64,000 nt of DNA from Cladocopium goreaui (Eukaryota; Sar; Dinophyceae; Suessiales; Symbiodiniaceae). Both the position numbers and the translations under genes were made by a program. The stretch spans positions 699,182 to 763,181 of the forward strand of contig CAMXCT020000113.1 in the NCBI GenBank assembly GCA_947184155.2, given 5' to 3'. Position 1 is the stretch's first letter; each line of letters begins with the position of its first letter. This document shows positions 43,659 to 51,996 of the stretch, one piece after another. The notes beneath the pieces were generated by a model that searched no databases, was not told the DNA's origin, and saw nothing but the letters and a program-made list of their open reading frames with translations.

Positions 43659-46600
43659 TGGCACTTGGGTTTGATCACGGAAAATCATCGCCTTCACCAC
43701 GCATGTTGGGATGGATTGGACAGAGCATCCTGGTTGCAGTGGGGCTCTTTGAACACGCATAGCACCAAGCTGGATAAGGTGACCATCAATCAACAACGGC
43801 TCTGAATTGACAGCACACACCATTGGGATTCGTTCTGAAGATACCTGAAATCCAGTGGCAGGAACACCCGGTGAATCAACGACAAAGAAGGCCAATGGCC
43901 CAGAAGACAATGGATTGCCAGCCTTCAAGTACGGCTCAATGGTATGCACCGACACAACCACTACCCCAACCGCAGTAGGTCCAACCTGCGACAGACCAAG
44001 CTGAGGAAGCAACTGACCCTGTTCGCTCTGGAAAATCCCTGTCTCAAGTCTCAAAGAAGCTGGGTCCACACTGAGCTGGGTCGACAATCCCTTGCCCTTG
44101 CCCTTGGACGGCCGGGATTTGTGCTTCTTTTGTCCTACTGGCTTGTCCTTGTCTCGCAGTTCAATTTGGGATTGCAACTCAGAAGGCTTGATGAACATGT
44201 ATGGTGGCCTGGATTGATTTCCCAACCACTTCAACTCACGCCACTGGTTGTCAGAGTCCAGGGCCTTTCCAATTCCATCTTCACCCAAAGCCTTGATAGC
44301 CAAAGTGGCACGACCCATCGCCTCTTGTGTGGGCACTCCATGTTTGCACAACAAGTCTGCCAAACGTGCCTGGACTGTGAGACCCAAACCTGCCAACATA
44401 GGACGGAGACATGGTTCTGGAAGTTGCGCAGCAAAGTCCTTTCTCATCTGATCAGAAACCCATTGCAGAGAACACTGGTCATCAACCAAAAGCCAACCCC
44501 ACAACAGATGGCGAACAAAGCACAAGGCCAAAGCACCACAGTAGCCACCAGGCACAAAACCGGGTTCATGAGCTTTCCAGACACCTCTCGCCCCTCCCCG
44601 GTAAAGGTCGATCGCCCGACACAGAGAGTCCAGGACGGGCTCAAAGTACACAGTAACCGCCAAGGTATGAAGCTTAGCACCAACCGTGTCAATCCTCCAA
44701 ACCAACGGAATCCAATGACCCCCCAAGAGGACCGCAGAAACCACAGTTGTCATAGGACGCAAGGCAGCGACCAACTGGGACCATGTTGCAGGTACATCCT
44801 GTTGCACAAGACCTGAAATCAAAAGTGGATCCCAAACGGTGACACATTGATCTGCATCAGTGTTATCTGCAATCTGGTGAAGGCCAAAGAGGAGTTCATC
44901 GTCACCCCATACCGGTCCTTGCATGGCCAAAACACTCTGACGGGTGACATTGGGCATGTCCGGATGACGCACTGCACTAAGACGCCCTAGGTCATTCATG
45001 GGACCAGGCTCGAATGCATCGGATGCTCGGACAAAGTGCAAAAAGGCATCAACATCAAGACAGCATGGGACCTGCTTTTCGGCATACAGTTGTTCAGGAG
45101 TCCAGGCTGGGGAAACCAAGGAAACCAGAGCATCATTAGGAAACGTCTGAGATGGATTCATGGGTTCACCATTGACTCTGAGTTGAAAATCCTTCACTGC
45201 ATTCCCTAGCTTGACCTCGGCCGCAAGCAATTGCTCACCTGTAGACCCTGGGGAAACACGAACCAGAACATCCGATTCATCTGACAGCGGCCTGGAGAGT
45301 GTGATCAGGCCAGCCACTTCAGTCTCTTCAATGGGATCCTCAGCTGTCGGTGCACATGGCATGGTGGCAGGTGGCCATTTGAGTCGGCAAGCATGAATCA
45401 CCTCAGCCATGTATTCTTGAAACAACGGCAAGGGGTTACAGGGCGGCAATTCCAAGGCCAAGTCCAAAACCCTGCGAATGTGTGCAAAAATCCAAAACCC
45501 CATCAAAGGTGCCACTGCTTGTCCAACTCCTGCCATTGCAAGTCTAAGGTTACTCCCCATATTGACTTCTGGGTGACACCCCATGAGTGCCCACATCTCA
45601 ATTGGGTGCAAGTACCTGGCATGGCGCATGCAAACGTTCATGTGCACCTGTGTAGTGCCCAGAGGAATGAGAACACCAACCATCCCTTTTTGTTTGAGGC
45701 GCTGCTCCGACAGTGCTGCTCGGCAGCCACAAGCACAAGTGTACATCTGATTTCCTGCACTGTGAAGGAGTGTCGGCAGTTTCTCATGGAGTTTGATAAA
45801 CGACTCATCAATTCCACCTGCAGCATATTGATAGTACTTGGACAACTCATACAGGTTGAGATTCAACTGGGCTTGATCATATTGGTGCCAAACTCCAAAC
45901 TCTGCAATGAGGTCACGGATGCATGGGACGGATGTTTCCTGAGGCATGTCTTGCAGTTCACACATCGGAAGCACTGGTGCAGTGAGCACTGCAACCCATC
46001 GGTCCCTTTTGCAGCACCAAGAATTGGCCAGCCTCAGGATGGTTTGAGTCATCCGATATCCTGTTGAGACACAAAACTGACGGAGGACTTCCTGCGCCTG
46101 AGCATCTCGAAGAACTTCTGGGGTACACTCGAGGACCAAAATGGCCGCTTGCAACAACCATGCGACAGACAAAGTCTTGGGTAGGGACTGTGCCCTCGGA
46201 TCTGCCATGCCCCGCCTGTCTCCCAAAACTGAGTGCGGCTGACAAGCTATGCCTGAGCAAACAACTCCATGGAAGTGTCCTTGTGCCAACAACTTCCTAA
46301 GCACAGCAGTGTCCATGAGGTCCCCACAGAAAAAGGAAGCATCCGGATGCAAGACAGAAAACAGAGGACCCCATCGTTCATTCTGATCAACCCCAGCACC
46401 CACCGTAAATCCAAGGCGGGGAGCAGTGACAGAGAAACCCCCTAGGCCCGAACACAAGTCAGTCACCCTCAGCAAGGACAAACGGTCACACGGTGGCACA
46501 GGTGTAACAAACGATGCATCATCCACCTCCAAGTGCAACGGCCATTCAGATGTCACCAGCAGATCGACACCAGCGATAGTTCCTGCATGTGGGATACTTC

Positions 46601-46769
46601 CATGGACCCAAAGTTTATATCCCCTTCGATCCTGGCTTTGAAGTAGGTGCCAATTTCCTTGAGAATCATAACAGATCAAAGACAAAACCAATGAGGTTCT
46701 TTGCCCCTTAGTAAATGCCCAATCCATTACGAGCACCACAACGAGAACTAAACTCCAGGGGGTCTGCAT
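43656..46769 (-). CDS. LINE ORF A: C5-cytosine DNA methyltransferase polyprotein
   Basis: A 1,037-residue protein beginning at an ATG 36 nt from the element's 5' end, with a hydrophobic N-terminus (residues 5-15). Residues ~100-435 are a complete C5-MTase: motif I DLCSGLGG (104-111), D128 (motif II region), motif IV SGIACQPHS with catalytic C176, E214 (motif VI), KRDR (254-257, motif VIII region), a Cys-rich patch CACGC (345-349) in the target-recognition region, HPIEMWALMG (388-397) and motif X GQAVAPLMGFW (416-426). The usual Pro before the catalytic Cys is Ala. Residues ~498-555 follow a ubiquitin-like pattern. H685-W, D694 and C744-G resemble a Ulp1/papain-type protease. A basic Lys/Gly stretch (879-894) follows. 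Likely role: methylation of element or target DNA in the nucleus; the protease could process the polyprotein (inference). Confidence 0.9.
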   Translation of the reverse strand: MQTPWSLVLVVVLVMDWAFTKGQRTSLVLSLICYDSQGNWHLLQSQDRRGYKLWVHGSIPHAGTIAGVDLLVTSEWPLHLEVDDASFVTPVPPCDRLSLLRVTDLCSGLGGFSVTAPRLGFTVGAGVDQNERWGPLFSVLHPDASFFCGDLMDTAVLRKLLAQGHFHGVVCSGIACQPHSVLGDRRGMADPRAQSLPKTLSVAWLLQAAILVLECTPEVLRDAQAQEVLRQFCVSTGYRMTQTILRLANSWCCKRDRWVAVLTAPVLPMCELQDMPQETSVPCIRDLIAEFGVWHQYDQAQLNLNLYELSKYYQYAAGGIDESFIKLHEKLPTLLHSAGNQMYTCACGCRAALSEQRLKQKGMVGVLIPLGTTQVHMNVCMRHARYLHPIEMWALMGCHPEVNMGSNLRLAMAGVGQAVAPLMGFWIFAHIRRVLDLALELPPCNPLPLFQEYMAEVIHACRLKWPPATMPCAPTAEDPIEETEVAGLITLSRPLSDESDVLVRVSPGSTGEQLLAAEVKLGNAVKDFQLRVNGEPMNPSQTFPNDALVSLVSPAWTPEQLYAEKQVPCCLDVDAFLHFVRASDAFEPGPMNDLGRLSAVRHPDMPNVTRQSVLAMQGPVWGDDELLFGLHQIADNTDADQCVTVWDPLLISGLVQQDVPATWSQLVAALRPMTTVVSAVLLGGHWIPLVWRIDTVGAKLHTLAVTVYFEPVLDSLCRAIDLYRGGARGVWKAHEPGFVPGGYCGALALCFVRHLLWGWLLVDDQCSLQWVSDQMRKDFAAQLPEPCLRPMLAGLGLTVQARLADLLCKHGVPTQEAMGRATLAIKALGEDGIGKALDSDNQWRELKWLGNQSRPPYMFIKPSELQSQIELRDKDKPVGQKKHKSRPSKGKGKGLSTQLSVDPASLRLETGIFQSEQGQLLPQLGLSQVGPTAVGVVVVSVHTIEPYLKAGNPLSSGPLAFFVVDSPGVPATGFQVSSERIPMVCAVNSEPLLIDGHLIQLGAMRVQRAPLQPGCSVQSIPTCVVKAMIFRDQTQVP

Positions 46770-46805
46770 GGACAGCTCTACGACTGGAACGTCCCTGGGC
46801 CAGAG
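46770..46805 (-). other. LINE 5' leader, 36 nt
   Basis: CTCTGGCCCAGGGACGTTCC… to the ATG of ORF A. The frame is open through it. No dinoflagellate spliced-leader sequence is present. An internal promoter, if any, must lie within or upstream of these few bases or in the coding region. Confidence 0.7.
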
Positions 46806-46882
46806 CTCTGAAAAATATTAGTCAGTTGGGATAATTATTCCCATATATGGAAGAATAAAAAATGTTCCAAACCACCAATCAG
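46806..46882. mobile_element. MITE-A copy 4, right part, beginning with the right LINE target-site duplication
   Basis: 46,806-46,820 repeats CTCTGAAAAATATTA exactly. 46,821-46,882 then completes the MITE with 'gtcagttgggataattattccc' and the end AAACCACCAATCAG. The right terminus has one mismatch (T for C) to the family end. Confidence 0.9.
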
Positions 46883-47129
46883 ATATTATGTGCATAGACA
46901 TTGGCGGTATTTATTCATGTTTAAACAATATCACCTGTATATATACCAGGACCTCCTCGATCCTGAGAATCCGGGGTGCTCACCGAGGAATTGCACAATT
47001 CCGGGTTGATCTCCGGGCCTCCGGTAGGAATTGTACAATTCCGGGTTGATTTTTGGTCCGCCCCTTTTTTCCTTCTTCATGTTGTCCATCCTTTTTTTGC
47101 CAGAATTAATATGTTCAAAAGTTGCGCTA

Positions 47130-47600
47130 TCATTGGTTGCCTTGCCAATGGCGCCATAGCGAAACTAGATACAAGTCGATTGTGCGATCCACTGTGCTGG
47201 ATGGGCTAACTCTCCGACTGTACCTGCTGATGTGGCCAATGAAGCCCTCGCACATTTGGCATGAATCGCACATAGGGCTTTCGACCCATTCGGACTTTGC
47301 ACCCCGCCAAATGAGCCACCAAAATTGGTGCAATAACATGTGAAACTTTGGGTACAAGGGGTACCGGGGCTCATTCATCTCCATGCTGATTTTCGCCAGT
47401 TTAGCGTATCCTCTCAAAGCAATCAATCCTTGGCGGCCAACTTCAAGAGCAACATCTTGAGGCAACCACACCCCAGAACTGTAGAGCTTGCGGAACACAG
47501 AATTGATGCAACGCAACACCAGGAGAATAGTCAAGAACCGTTCATCATCTTGAAGTTGGACAGCCCAATCCGGTTGCTCCAGTTGCCATTCTAGCCATTC
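47130..47600 (-). CDS. last exon of transposase-like dinoflagellate family gene
   Basis: Starts after CTCAG|GAATGG at 47,600 and ends at a stop at 47,132. It encodes EWLEWQLEQP…, then a hydrophobic/aromatic helical part (…RCINSVFRKLYSSGVWL…), then PLYPKFHMLLHQFWW, and closes with SRYSRRVSPSSTVDRTIDLYL. I remember this ending from many Symbiodinium proteins of unknown function. It continues the exons at 47.8, 48.9-49.6 and 49.5-50.2 kb. The 'PKxHMLxH' segment may supply a late acidic/His element of a DDE-type fold, but that is speculation. The LINE's 5' end lies only about 325 bp downstream. Confidence 0.6.
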   Translation of the reverse strand, partial: EWLEWQLEQPDWAVQLQDDERFLTILLVLRCINSVFRKLYSSGVWLPQDVALEVGRQGLIALRGYAKLAKISMEMNEPRYPLYPKFHMLLHQFWWLIWRGAKSEWVESPMCDSCQMCEGFIGHISRYSRRVSPSSTVDRTIDLYLVSLWRHWQGNQ

Positions 47601-47799
47601 CTGAGAAAGGAAAATCAGTCATGGCCACATGATTGTTTGTTCCACTTAATGTTTCATACCTGTCGTTTCTGTCTCCAACCATGCAAATACAATGTTTAAA
47701 TGTTTTGGATCTAGGACTGATGGATACAAAAATGATTTCCAAAGCACTTCCAGGGAAAAAACACCACAAGGAAAAACCGATTCATACGGCAGGCACGAT

Positions 47800-47945
47800 G
47801 CGCACAAGTCAGTAGTGGTGCTGCCCTTTTGCCAGCAACCCTCCGGCCAGTCAGAAGGGCCCAGCCAGGCACATGTTCGGGTAATTTCAAGGAGATACGG
47901 CTTCCGGGACCTCAGGTGGTTTGCCGGTCTCTTGCGCATCTATGA
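47800..47945 (-). CDS. internal exon of the same family gene
   Basis: Reads …HLRSRKPYLLEITRTCAWLGP…GCWQKGSTTTDLC…, matching the remembered family pattern 'KP(Y/F)LxEITR…GSWxKGxxTT'. It lies between the 'CKSK' end of the 48.9-kb exon and the 47.6-kb exon. Borders are approximate. Confidence 0.5.
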
Positions 47946-48104
47946 ATCCAAGTTCTGGCATGCATGCATGCAACTCCCCAAGGCGCATCACGGAATTATA
48001 TATGTCCTGGTGACGCACGGAAGCACTGGTGCAGAGTACATCATGGATTCTTACTTACAGATTGCAGATTACATCGCGCATTTAAGGCCTGGATACTTCC
48101 AGGT

Positions 48105-48665
48105 TACAGCACGCAGTCCTGGTGATGCAGGGATGCATTCCCCCAGGTTACATCAGGCACCTATGAGACCTGGTGATGCACGGATGCATACTTCCAGGCT
48201 ACAGCACGCAGCCCTGGTGATGCAGGGATGCATTGCCACAGGTTACATCAGGCATCTAAGGCCTGGTGATGCACGGATGCATACTTCCAGGTTACAGCAC
48301 GCAGTCGCAGGGATGCATCGCCCCAGGTTACATCAGGCACCTTTAAGACCTGGTGATGCACGGGTGCATACTTCCAGGTTACAGCATGCAGTCCTGGTGA
48401 TGCAGGGATGCATTGCCACAGGTTACATCAGGCATCTAAGACCTGGTGATGCACGGATGCATACTTCCAGGTTACAGCACGCAGTCCTGGTGATGCAGGG
48501 ATGCATCGCCCCAGGTTACATCAGGCCCCTTTAAGACCTGGTGATGCACGGGTGCATACTTCCAGGTTACAGCATGCAGTCCTGGTGATGCAGGGATGCA
48601 TCGCCCCAGGTTACATCAGGCATCTAAGACCTGGTGATGCACGGATGCATACTTCCAGGTTACAT
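48105..48665. repeat. 92-bp tandem repeat inside an intron, six copies
   Basis: Units alternate 'cctggtgatgcacggatgca', 'tacttccaggttacagca', 'cctggtgatgcagggatgca' and 'ccaggttacatcaggca', i.e. two diverged ~46-bp halves. Starts are near 48,170, 48,264, 48,349, 48,444, 48,536 and 48,628. The plus frame is open across it but is an artefact of the repeat. Confidence 0.92.
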
Positions 48666-48852
48666 TGAATAGTATATTATATACTATATATACTACATAT
48701 TATATATGTATTTATATTTCCATATATAACAGGACTGCATATATATTTACTATATTACTAATATATATATATATAAGAAGAACAATAATAACAACATTAA
48801 GAATAACATGTACTACATGTGCATAGATGCATACTTCCAGACACGGCACATG

Positions 48853-49575
48853 TTAAAGCCCAAGCCACTTTGACTTGCACCAGCTCCTCCACAGCTGAGT
48901 GAGCTCCTCAAAGCGCTTTGGGATGCTGGAGCCAGGGCACATAGAAGAAAGGAGGACCAAGGTAGAGCCGACGAAGCACTGACCCATCCCCAGATGCCAA
49001 TTGTGGAAGAGGTCCGGGCGGAACAGCATTGCCGGCTCCGCCGGGTTTTTCACGAGACCAAGAGTGATAGGGCTTTCAACATCCCAAGCAAAAGACGCAG
49101 CCGCTGAGCCCATGGTTTGGATCCATGCAGCCGTGTCGCTTGTGTCACTGCAAGGAACACCCTCTGTACCTGCAAGGCAAAAGTGGCATAGGCCGGCGTT
49201 GGGCACCGTCTTAGCTTCCGATTTTTTGGCTGCTCGCCTGAAATGCCTTGTCAGCCCACCTGCTTCTATCAGCCACGGCCAATCACCCTTGGTGACCAAG
49301 CAGCAAAGTCGGAGGCGAAACTTTTCACCGCGGTAGACCACCTCAATGCCATCGCGTAAGCCATGCTGAAAATTTAGGACGATGTGCCTCAAGGCGTCCG
49401 TTAGCACGTCAGGATCATTGGCGTAGGTTTCTCTGAGAGCACAAAAACTGAGAAATCGGGTGACTTCAGGATGGCCAACAAAATTTAACCTCTGATGACG
49501 ATCTTGTTCTGCTTCGGGAAGGTCACTTGTTTTGGAGGTGCCACGCCCCAACGTACTCTGCCACGATATTATCAT
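48853..49575 (-). CDS. central exon of transposase-like dinoflagellate family gene
   Basis: Encodes …HPEVTRFLSFCALRETY…, …GIEVVYRGEKFRLRLCCLVTKGDWPWL…, a zinc-ligand pair CHFC in 'GLCHFCLAGTEGVPCSD', then 'LFRPDLFHNWHLGMGQCFVGSTLVLL'. I recognise this arrangement (GDWPW/GDLPF, CHxCLAGT, FKPDxWHxxHLGIGK) from a very abundant dinoflagellate protein family without a known function. The order Asp, CxxC, His-rich resembles the TNP2/Plavaka-type DDE transposases (established pattern); the link is my inference. The upstream part overlaps the next exon's frame by 53 nt, so a short frame change exists between 49,523 and 49,575: a lesion, a sequencing error or a very short intron. Confidence 0.6.
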   Translation of the reverse strand: MIISWQSTLGRGTSKTSDLPEAEQDRHQRLNFVGHPEVTRFLSFCALRETYANDPDVLTDALRHIVLNFQHGLRDGIEVVYRGEKFRLRLCCLVTKGDWPWLIEAGGLTRHFRRAAKKSEAKTVPNAGLCHFCLAGTEGVPCSDTSDTAAWIQTMGSAAASFAWDVESPITLGLVKNPAEPAMLFRPDLFHNWHLGMGQCFVGSTLVLLSSMCPGSSIPKRFEELTQLWRSWCKSKWLGL

Positions 49576-49993
49576 AATAGGGCTTTTCTTCTTGCCTGGG
49601 CAAGTTCAATGAAACAGAAAACTTGGAATACCGAATCCACTGAGGCCACAGAAACCCAGCCCCAAGTTCAGGCAAGAAGCTTCTTCCTTCGTCGCCATGC
49701 AATCGAACCGGGAGTGTGAGGCACAAATCCTCCTTCCGCACCTCCTGGAAGATGGTATGGTCTTCCCCATACTGTGCCCGCCACCGGGACCAAAATTCCT
49801 GCAAGGTTTCTTTGCACTTTGCAAGATCCTCGTGCGGCAAAAGCAGTTCCAAGTTTTTGCTCTTCGCCAGGCCTCGGACAAAGTCAGTGGGATTGAGGAG
49901 CGGGTGGTTCGCGGCCGAGCCCACAGTCACACGAGTCACAGAAATGGGCGCCCGCATCTCTTGGGCTTCAAAAGTGCGGAACGCACTTTCTGC
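49523..49993 (-). CDS. upstream exon of the same family gene
   Basis: Begins after CTTAG|GCAGAA at 49,993 in phase 0 and encodes AESAFRTFEAQEMRAP…, a hydrophilic domain, LTLPVRLHGDEGRSF and FSVSLNLPRQEEKPYYDNIV. 'LPxRLHGDEG' is a recurrent motif in this dinoflagellate family. Its frame ends at 49,523, where the following exon is in another frame. Confidence 0.55.
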   Translation of the reverse strand, partial: AESAFRTFEAQEMRAPISVTRVTVGSAANHPLLNPTDFVRGLAKSKNLELLLPHEDLAKCKETLQEFWSRWRAQYGEDHTIFQEVRKEDLCLTLPVRLHGDEGRSFLPELGAGFLWPQWIRYSKFSVSLNLPRQEEKPYYDNIVAEYVGAWHLQNK

Positions 49994-50084
49994 CTAAGGA
50001 AGCAAAGAACGGAAGAAAAAAAACACACAAATAACGTCAAAAAACAAAAAATCACACTGATAGAAGCAGTCAAAGTTATATGCC

Positions 50085-50211
50085 AAGCATCCGCATGCGC
50101 TGGTGTATTCTTCGCCAAGCGCTGCAGCACCGGGTCCTTCCGTCGAATGCCCAAACGCTCATCATCGGCGAGGATTGCACGGGCATGCTCCTGTAGCTGC
50201 ACTGCTGGGGC
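50085..50211 (-). CDS. small upstream exon of the same gene
   Basis: After CTTAG|GCCCCA it encodes APAVQLQEHARAILADDERLGIRRKDPVLQRLAKNTPAH… and ends near a GC-type donor. The hydrophilic helical content and AG|G acceptor fit the neighbouring exons. A further possible exon at ~50,420-50,531 (after CCAG|GTGTTG, before CGCAG|GTATTG) reads GVAQPAFAKRKAPLAHSNVA in one frame; weaker. Confidence 0.4.
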
Positions 50212-50976
50212 CTAAGCCGTAAAAAAAGCGCAGAACGCCGGATGTTCAACCAAAAAGCGTATGAAAATCAAAATGTTTTTTGATTTTCATACTGGGGTGG
50301 ATGGGGCGGCATCTTACCTGCAGTGGTGCAATTTCATGTTTCCTGTCAATGTCACCACATCATACTAGTCGATTGTGTGATGTGGTGAAATTGATAGGAA
50401 ACTGCATCAATACCTGCGACCAAAAAACGCCTCGAGCAAGACTGCGTGCCAAACTTTTGGCCACATTGCTGTGTGCCAGAGGTGCTTTCCGCTTTGCAAA
50501 GGCCGGCTGAGCAACACCTGGCGGTGCAGGTCTCGATGCAATTCTTATTGCTGGAAGGGGCATGGCCAGCAAGAATTGCACGCTGAGCAAAGGTGTGACA
50601 CAGCGAAACGCGTATTTTCACTGCGCCATGTTCACTCTGTTCACTACTTTTCCCCAGGTGGCACAGTGTCTAGAAACACTGTCCACAACGCGCACACTGA
50701 TCTATATGTAGGGGTAGTTTTGCCTGCAGCACCCAATGGCCACAAAATCATGGTGTTCAGTTCAGCGATTGGAAAACAAAGCTGCTGGCCAACCACCACA
50801 AAGGAACACTGTGACACAGGTCCGTGTGAGGATTATGGCATGCACGACCCCGTTTTGGCAATTAAATTATTACAATTACTATAATATATTGAAGTTTTGG
50901 CATGCCAACCCCACAGCAGGAACACTGTGAAACTCGAGGCAGCCCGCTGTCTGCAGCAGGCTTGCCCGAAAAAAAA

Positions 50977-51151
50977 TCACTGCTTAGGCTTCTTGCCAGT
51001 CTGCGCTTTGGCCTTCGGCTTCGATTTGGCCCCAGGCTCGGACTTCGCTGGAGGAATCTCACCAGGGGGATCCTTGCGCTTGCCAGGACAGTTGCGCCCA
51101 GCCGGAAGAAGCAGCTTGTAGGTGTGCTCTTTTGCCAGCAAGCTGACACAC
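50977..51151 (-). CDS. terminal exon of unknown-family gene
   Basis: Starts after GGCAG|GTGTGTC and encodes CVSLLAKEHTYKLLLPAGRNCPGK… followed by a Lys/Pro/Ala tail ending KKPKQ and a stop. The highly basic tail suggests a nuclear protein. It closes the gene whose earlier exons lie between 51.3 and 54.4 kb. Confidence 0.5.
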
Positions 51152-51298
51152 CTGCCAGTGGATAGTTTTCCAGCACAAGGGTACGACCTGTTATGTGTGG
51201 GCTTGTTGTTTCGAACACAAGGACGCCAACACAGCCCATAAATCAAGCTTTTGCATGCCGCACGTCTGAGCAAGGCGTGGCAATTTTTGACAAGTCAC

Positions 51299-51343
51299 GG
51301 CTGTCGGGCTGCTTCCTTGGCCTTCTGGTACTTCTCGTCAAAC
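51299..51343 (-). CDS. 45-nt micro-exon of the same gene
   Basis: Between TGAG|GTTTGACG and CAGCC|GTGACT. It encodes FDEKYQKAKEAARQP, charged and helical. A small exon, called from its clean splice borders and composition. Confidence 0.4.
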
Positions 51344-51436
51344 CTCAGCCAGCGGTTGGGCCAAGACGCCCTGAAAGCAGCACAGCAGCACTGACTGCAG
51401 ATTGTCGCAGTTACATCTATTTAATTTGCCAACTTG

Positions 51437-51567
51437 TTCGCATGAAGGTAACATAGCCGAGGAACTGTGGAGTTTTGCCATGCTCTTCCAGCATGTGCTG
51501 GCATTCGGCTAACTGCAAGAAGGCGGCCTCCATTGACTCAAGGATGCGCTGCACATCGGCGACAAAC
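51437..51567 (-). CDS. internal exon of the same gene
   Basis: After CTGAG|GTTTGTC it encodes RFVADVQRILESMEAAFLQLA…HMLEEHGKTPQFLGYVTFMRTS, an amphipathic helical segment typical of this gene's C-terminal half. Confidence 0.45.
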
Positions 51568-51736
51568 CTCAGCTAGTGGCTGCAGTCACTTCAAACCAGA
51601 TGTTCAGTTCCTATGTGCAATCCTGGGGGTTGGAGAAACTATGGCAGCTGCAAGCAAGAAACGCTTTTTGCTTGTCATTGGGTTTCTCCAAGTTTGGGGG
51701 TTCCAATGATGTCACCCACACCGTTGCGGCGCTTGC

Positions 51737-51996
51737 CTTTTTGTGCAGGCTTTCCACGAACTTATCCAAGTTGTCCTTGGTCTCAGCAACCATGGGCGCA
51801 GGCACAGAACCACCGTCCTGCTGAGGTACTCCCGGCATAAGCTCTTGCTGAGGCAGGTCCGATGGGCCAGGGGCGGGGGCGTCTGGGTCCAAGCCTTCCA
51901 TGGTCTTGAAGCCTTCCAAGTCGCACTTTCGAATCTTCACCGGCTCTTCAGTTTGAACGAAAAATTCGGTCACCTTGTCGTCGTATTTGAAAGCCC
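51737..51996 (-). CDS. internal exon of the same gene, GC donor
   Basis: Starts after CTGCAG|GGCTTTC (51,996) and encodes AFKYDDKVTEFFVQTEEPVKIRKCD…, an acidic/Pro linker, and …DNLDKFVESLHKK. It ends at AAAG|GCAAGC, a strong GC-type donor of the kind common in dinoflagellates. The pattern 'KYDDxxxEYWV…' recalls a large dinoflagellate family that I cannot name. Confidence 0.5.

Larger units (their letters stand above)
36506..46805 (-). mobile_element. full-length non-LTR retrotransposon encoding a DNA methyltransferase
   Basis: A 10,300-bp element bounded by an exact 15-bp target-site duplication and inserted in the middle of a MITE-A. Transcript order on the minus strand: 36-nt leader; A, C5-cytosine methyltransferase with ubiquitin-like and protease-like parts; B, coiled coil; C, hydrophobic repeats plus APE-type endonuclease; D, reverse transcriptase, zinc-knuckle-like cluster and RNase H; 59-nt 3' tail without poly(A). 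No terminal repeats, so it is a LINE and not an LTR element. Dinoflagellate LINEs carrying DNMTs were reported in Symbiodinium (de Mendoza and co-workers, 2018). I infer that this is a member of, or close relative of, that group. Every catalytic motif looks intact, and the identical duplications suggest a fairly recent insertion. Open question: two UGA codons and one frame change divide the coding region. Confidence 0.95.

Noticed and set aside
36506..46805. LTR retrotransposon or endogenous virus interpretation
   Set aside because: No long terminal repeats, integrase or aspartic protease; an APE endonuclease and a 15-bp duplication show a LINE.
46770..46805. Dinoflagellate spliced-leader relic at the element's 5' end
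   Set aside because: The 36-nt leader does not match the conserved leader sequence, and none was seen elsewhere in the window.
47692..48534. 280-codon plus-strand frame
   Set aside because: Most of it is translation of the 92-bp tandem repeat, and the remainder is antisense to a recognisable minus-strand exon.
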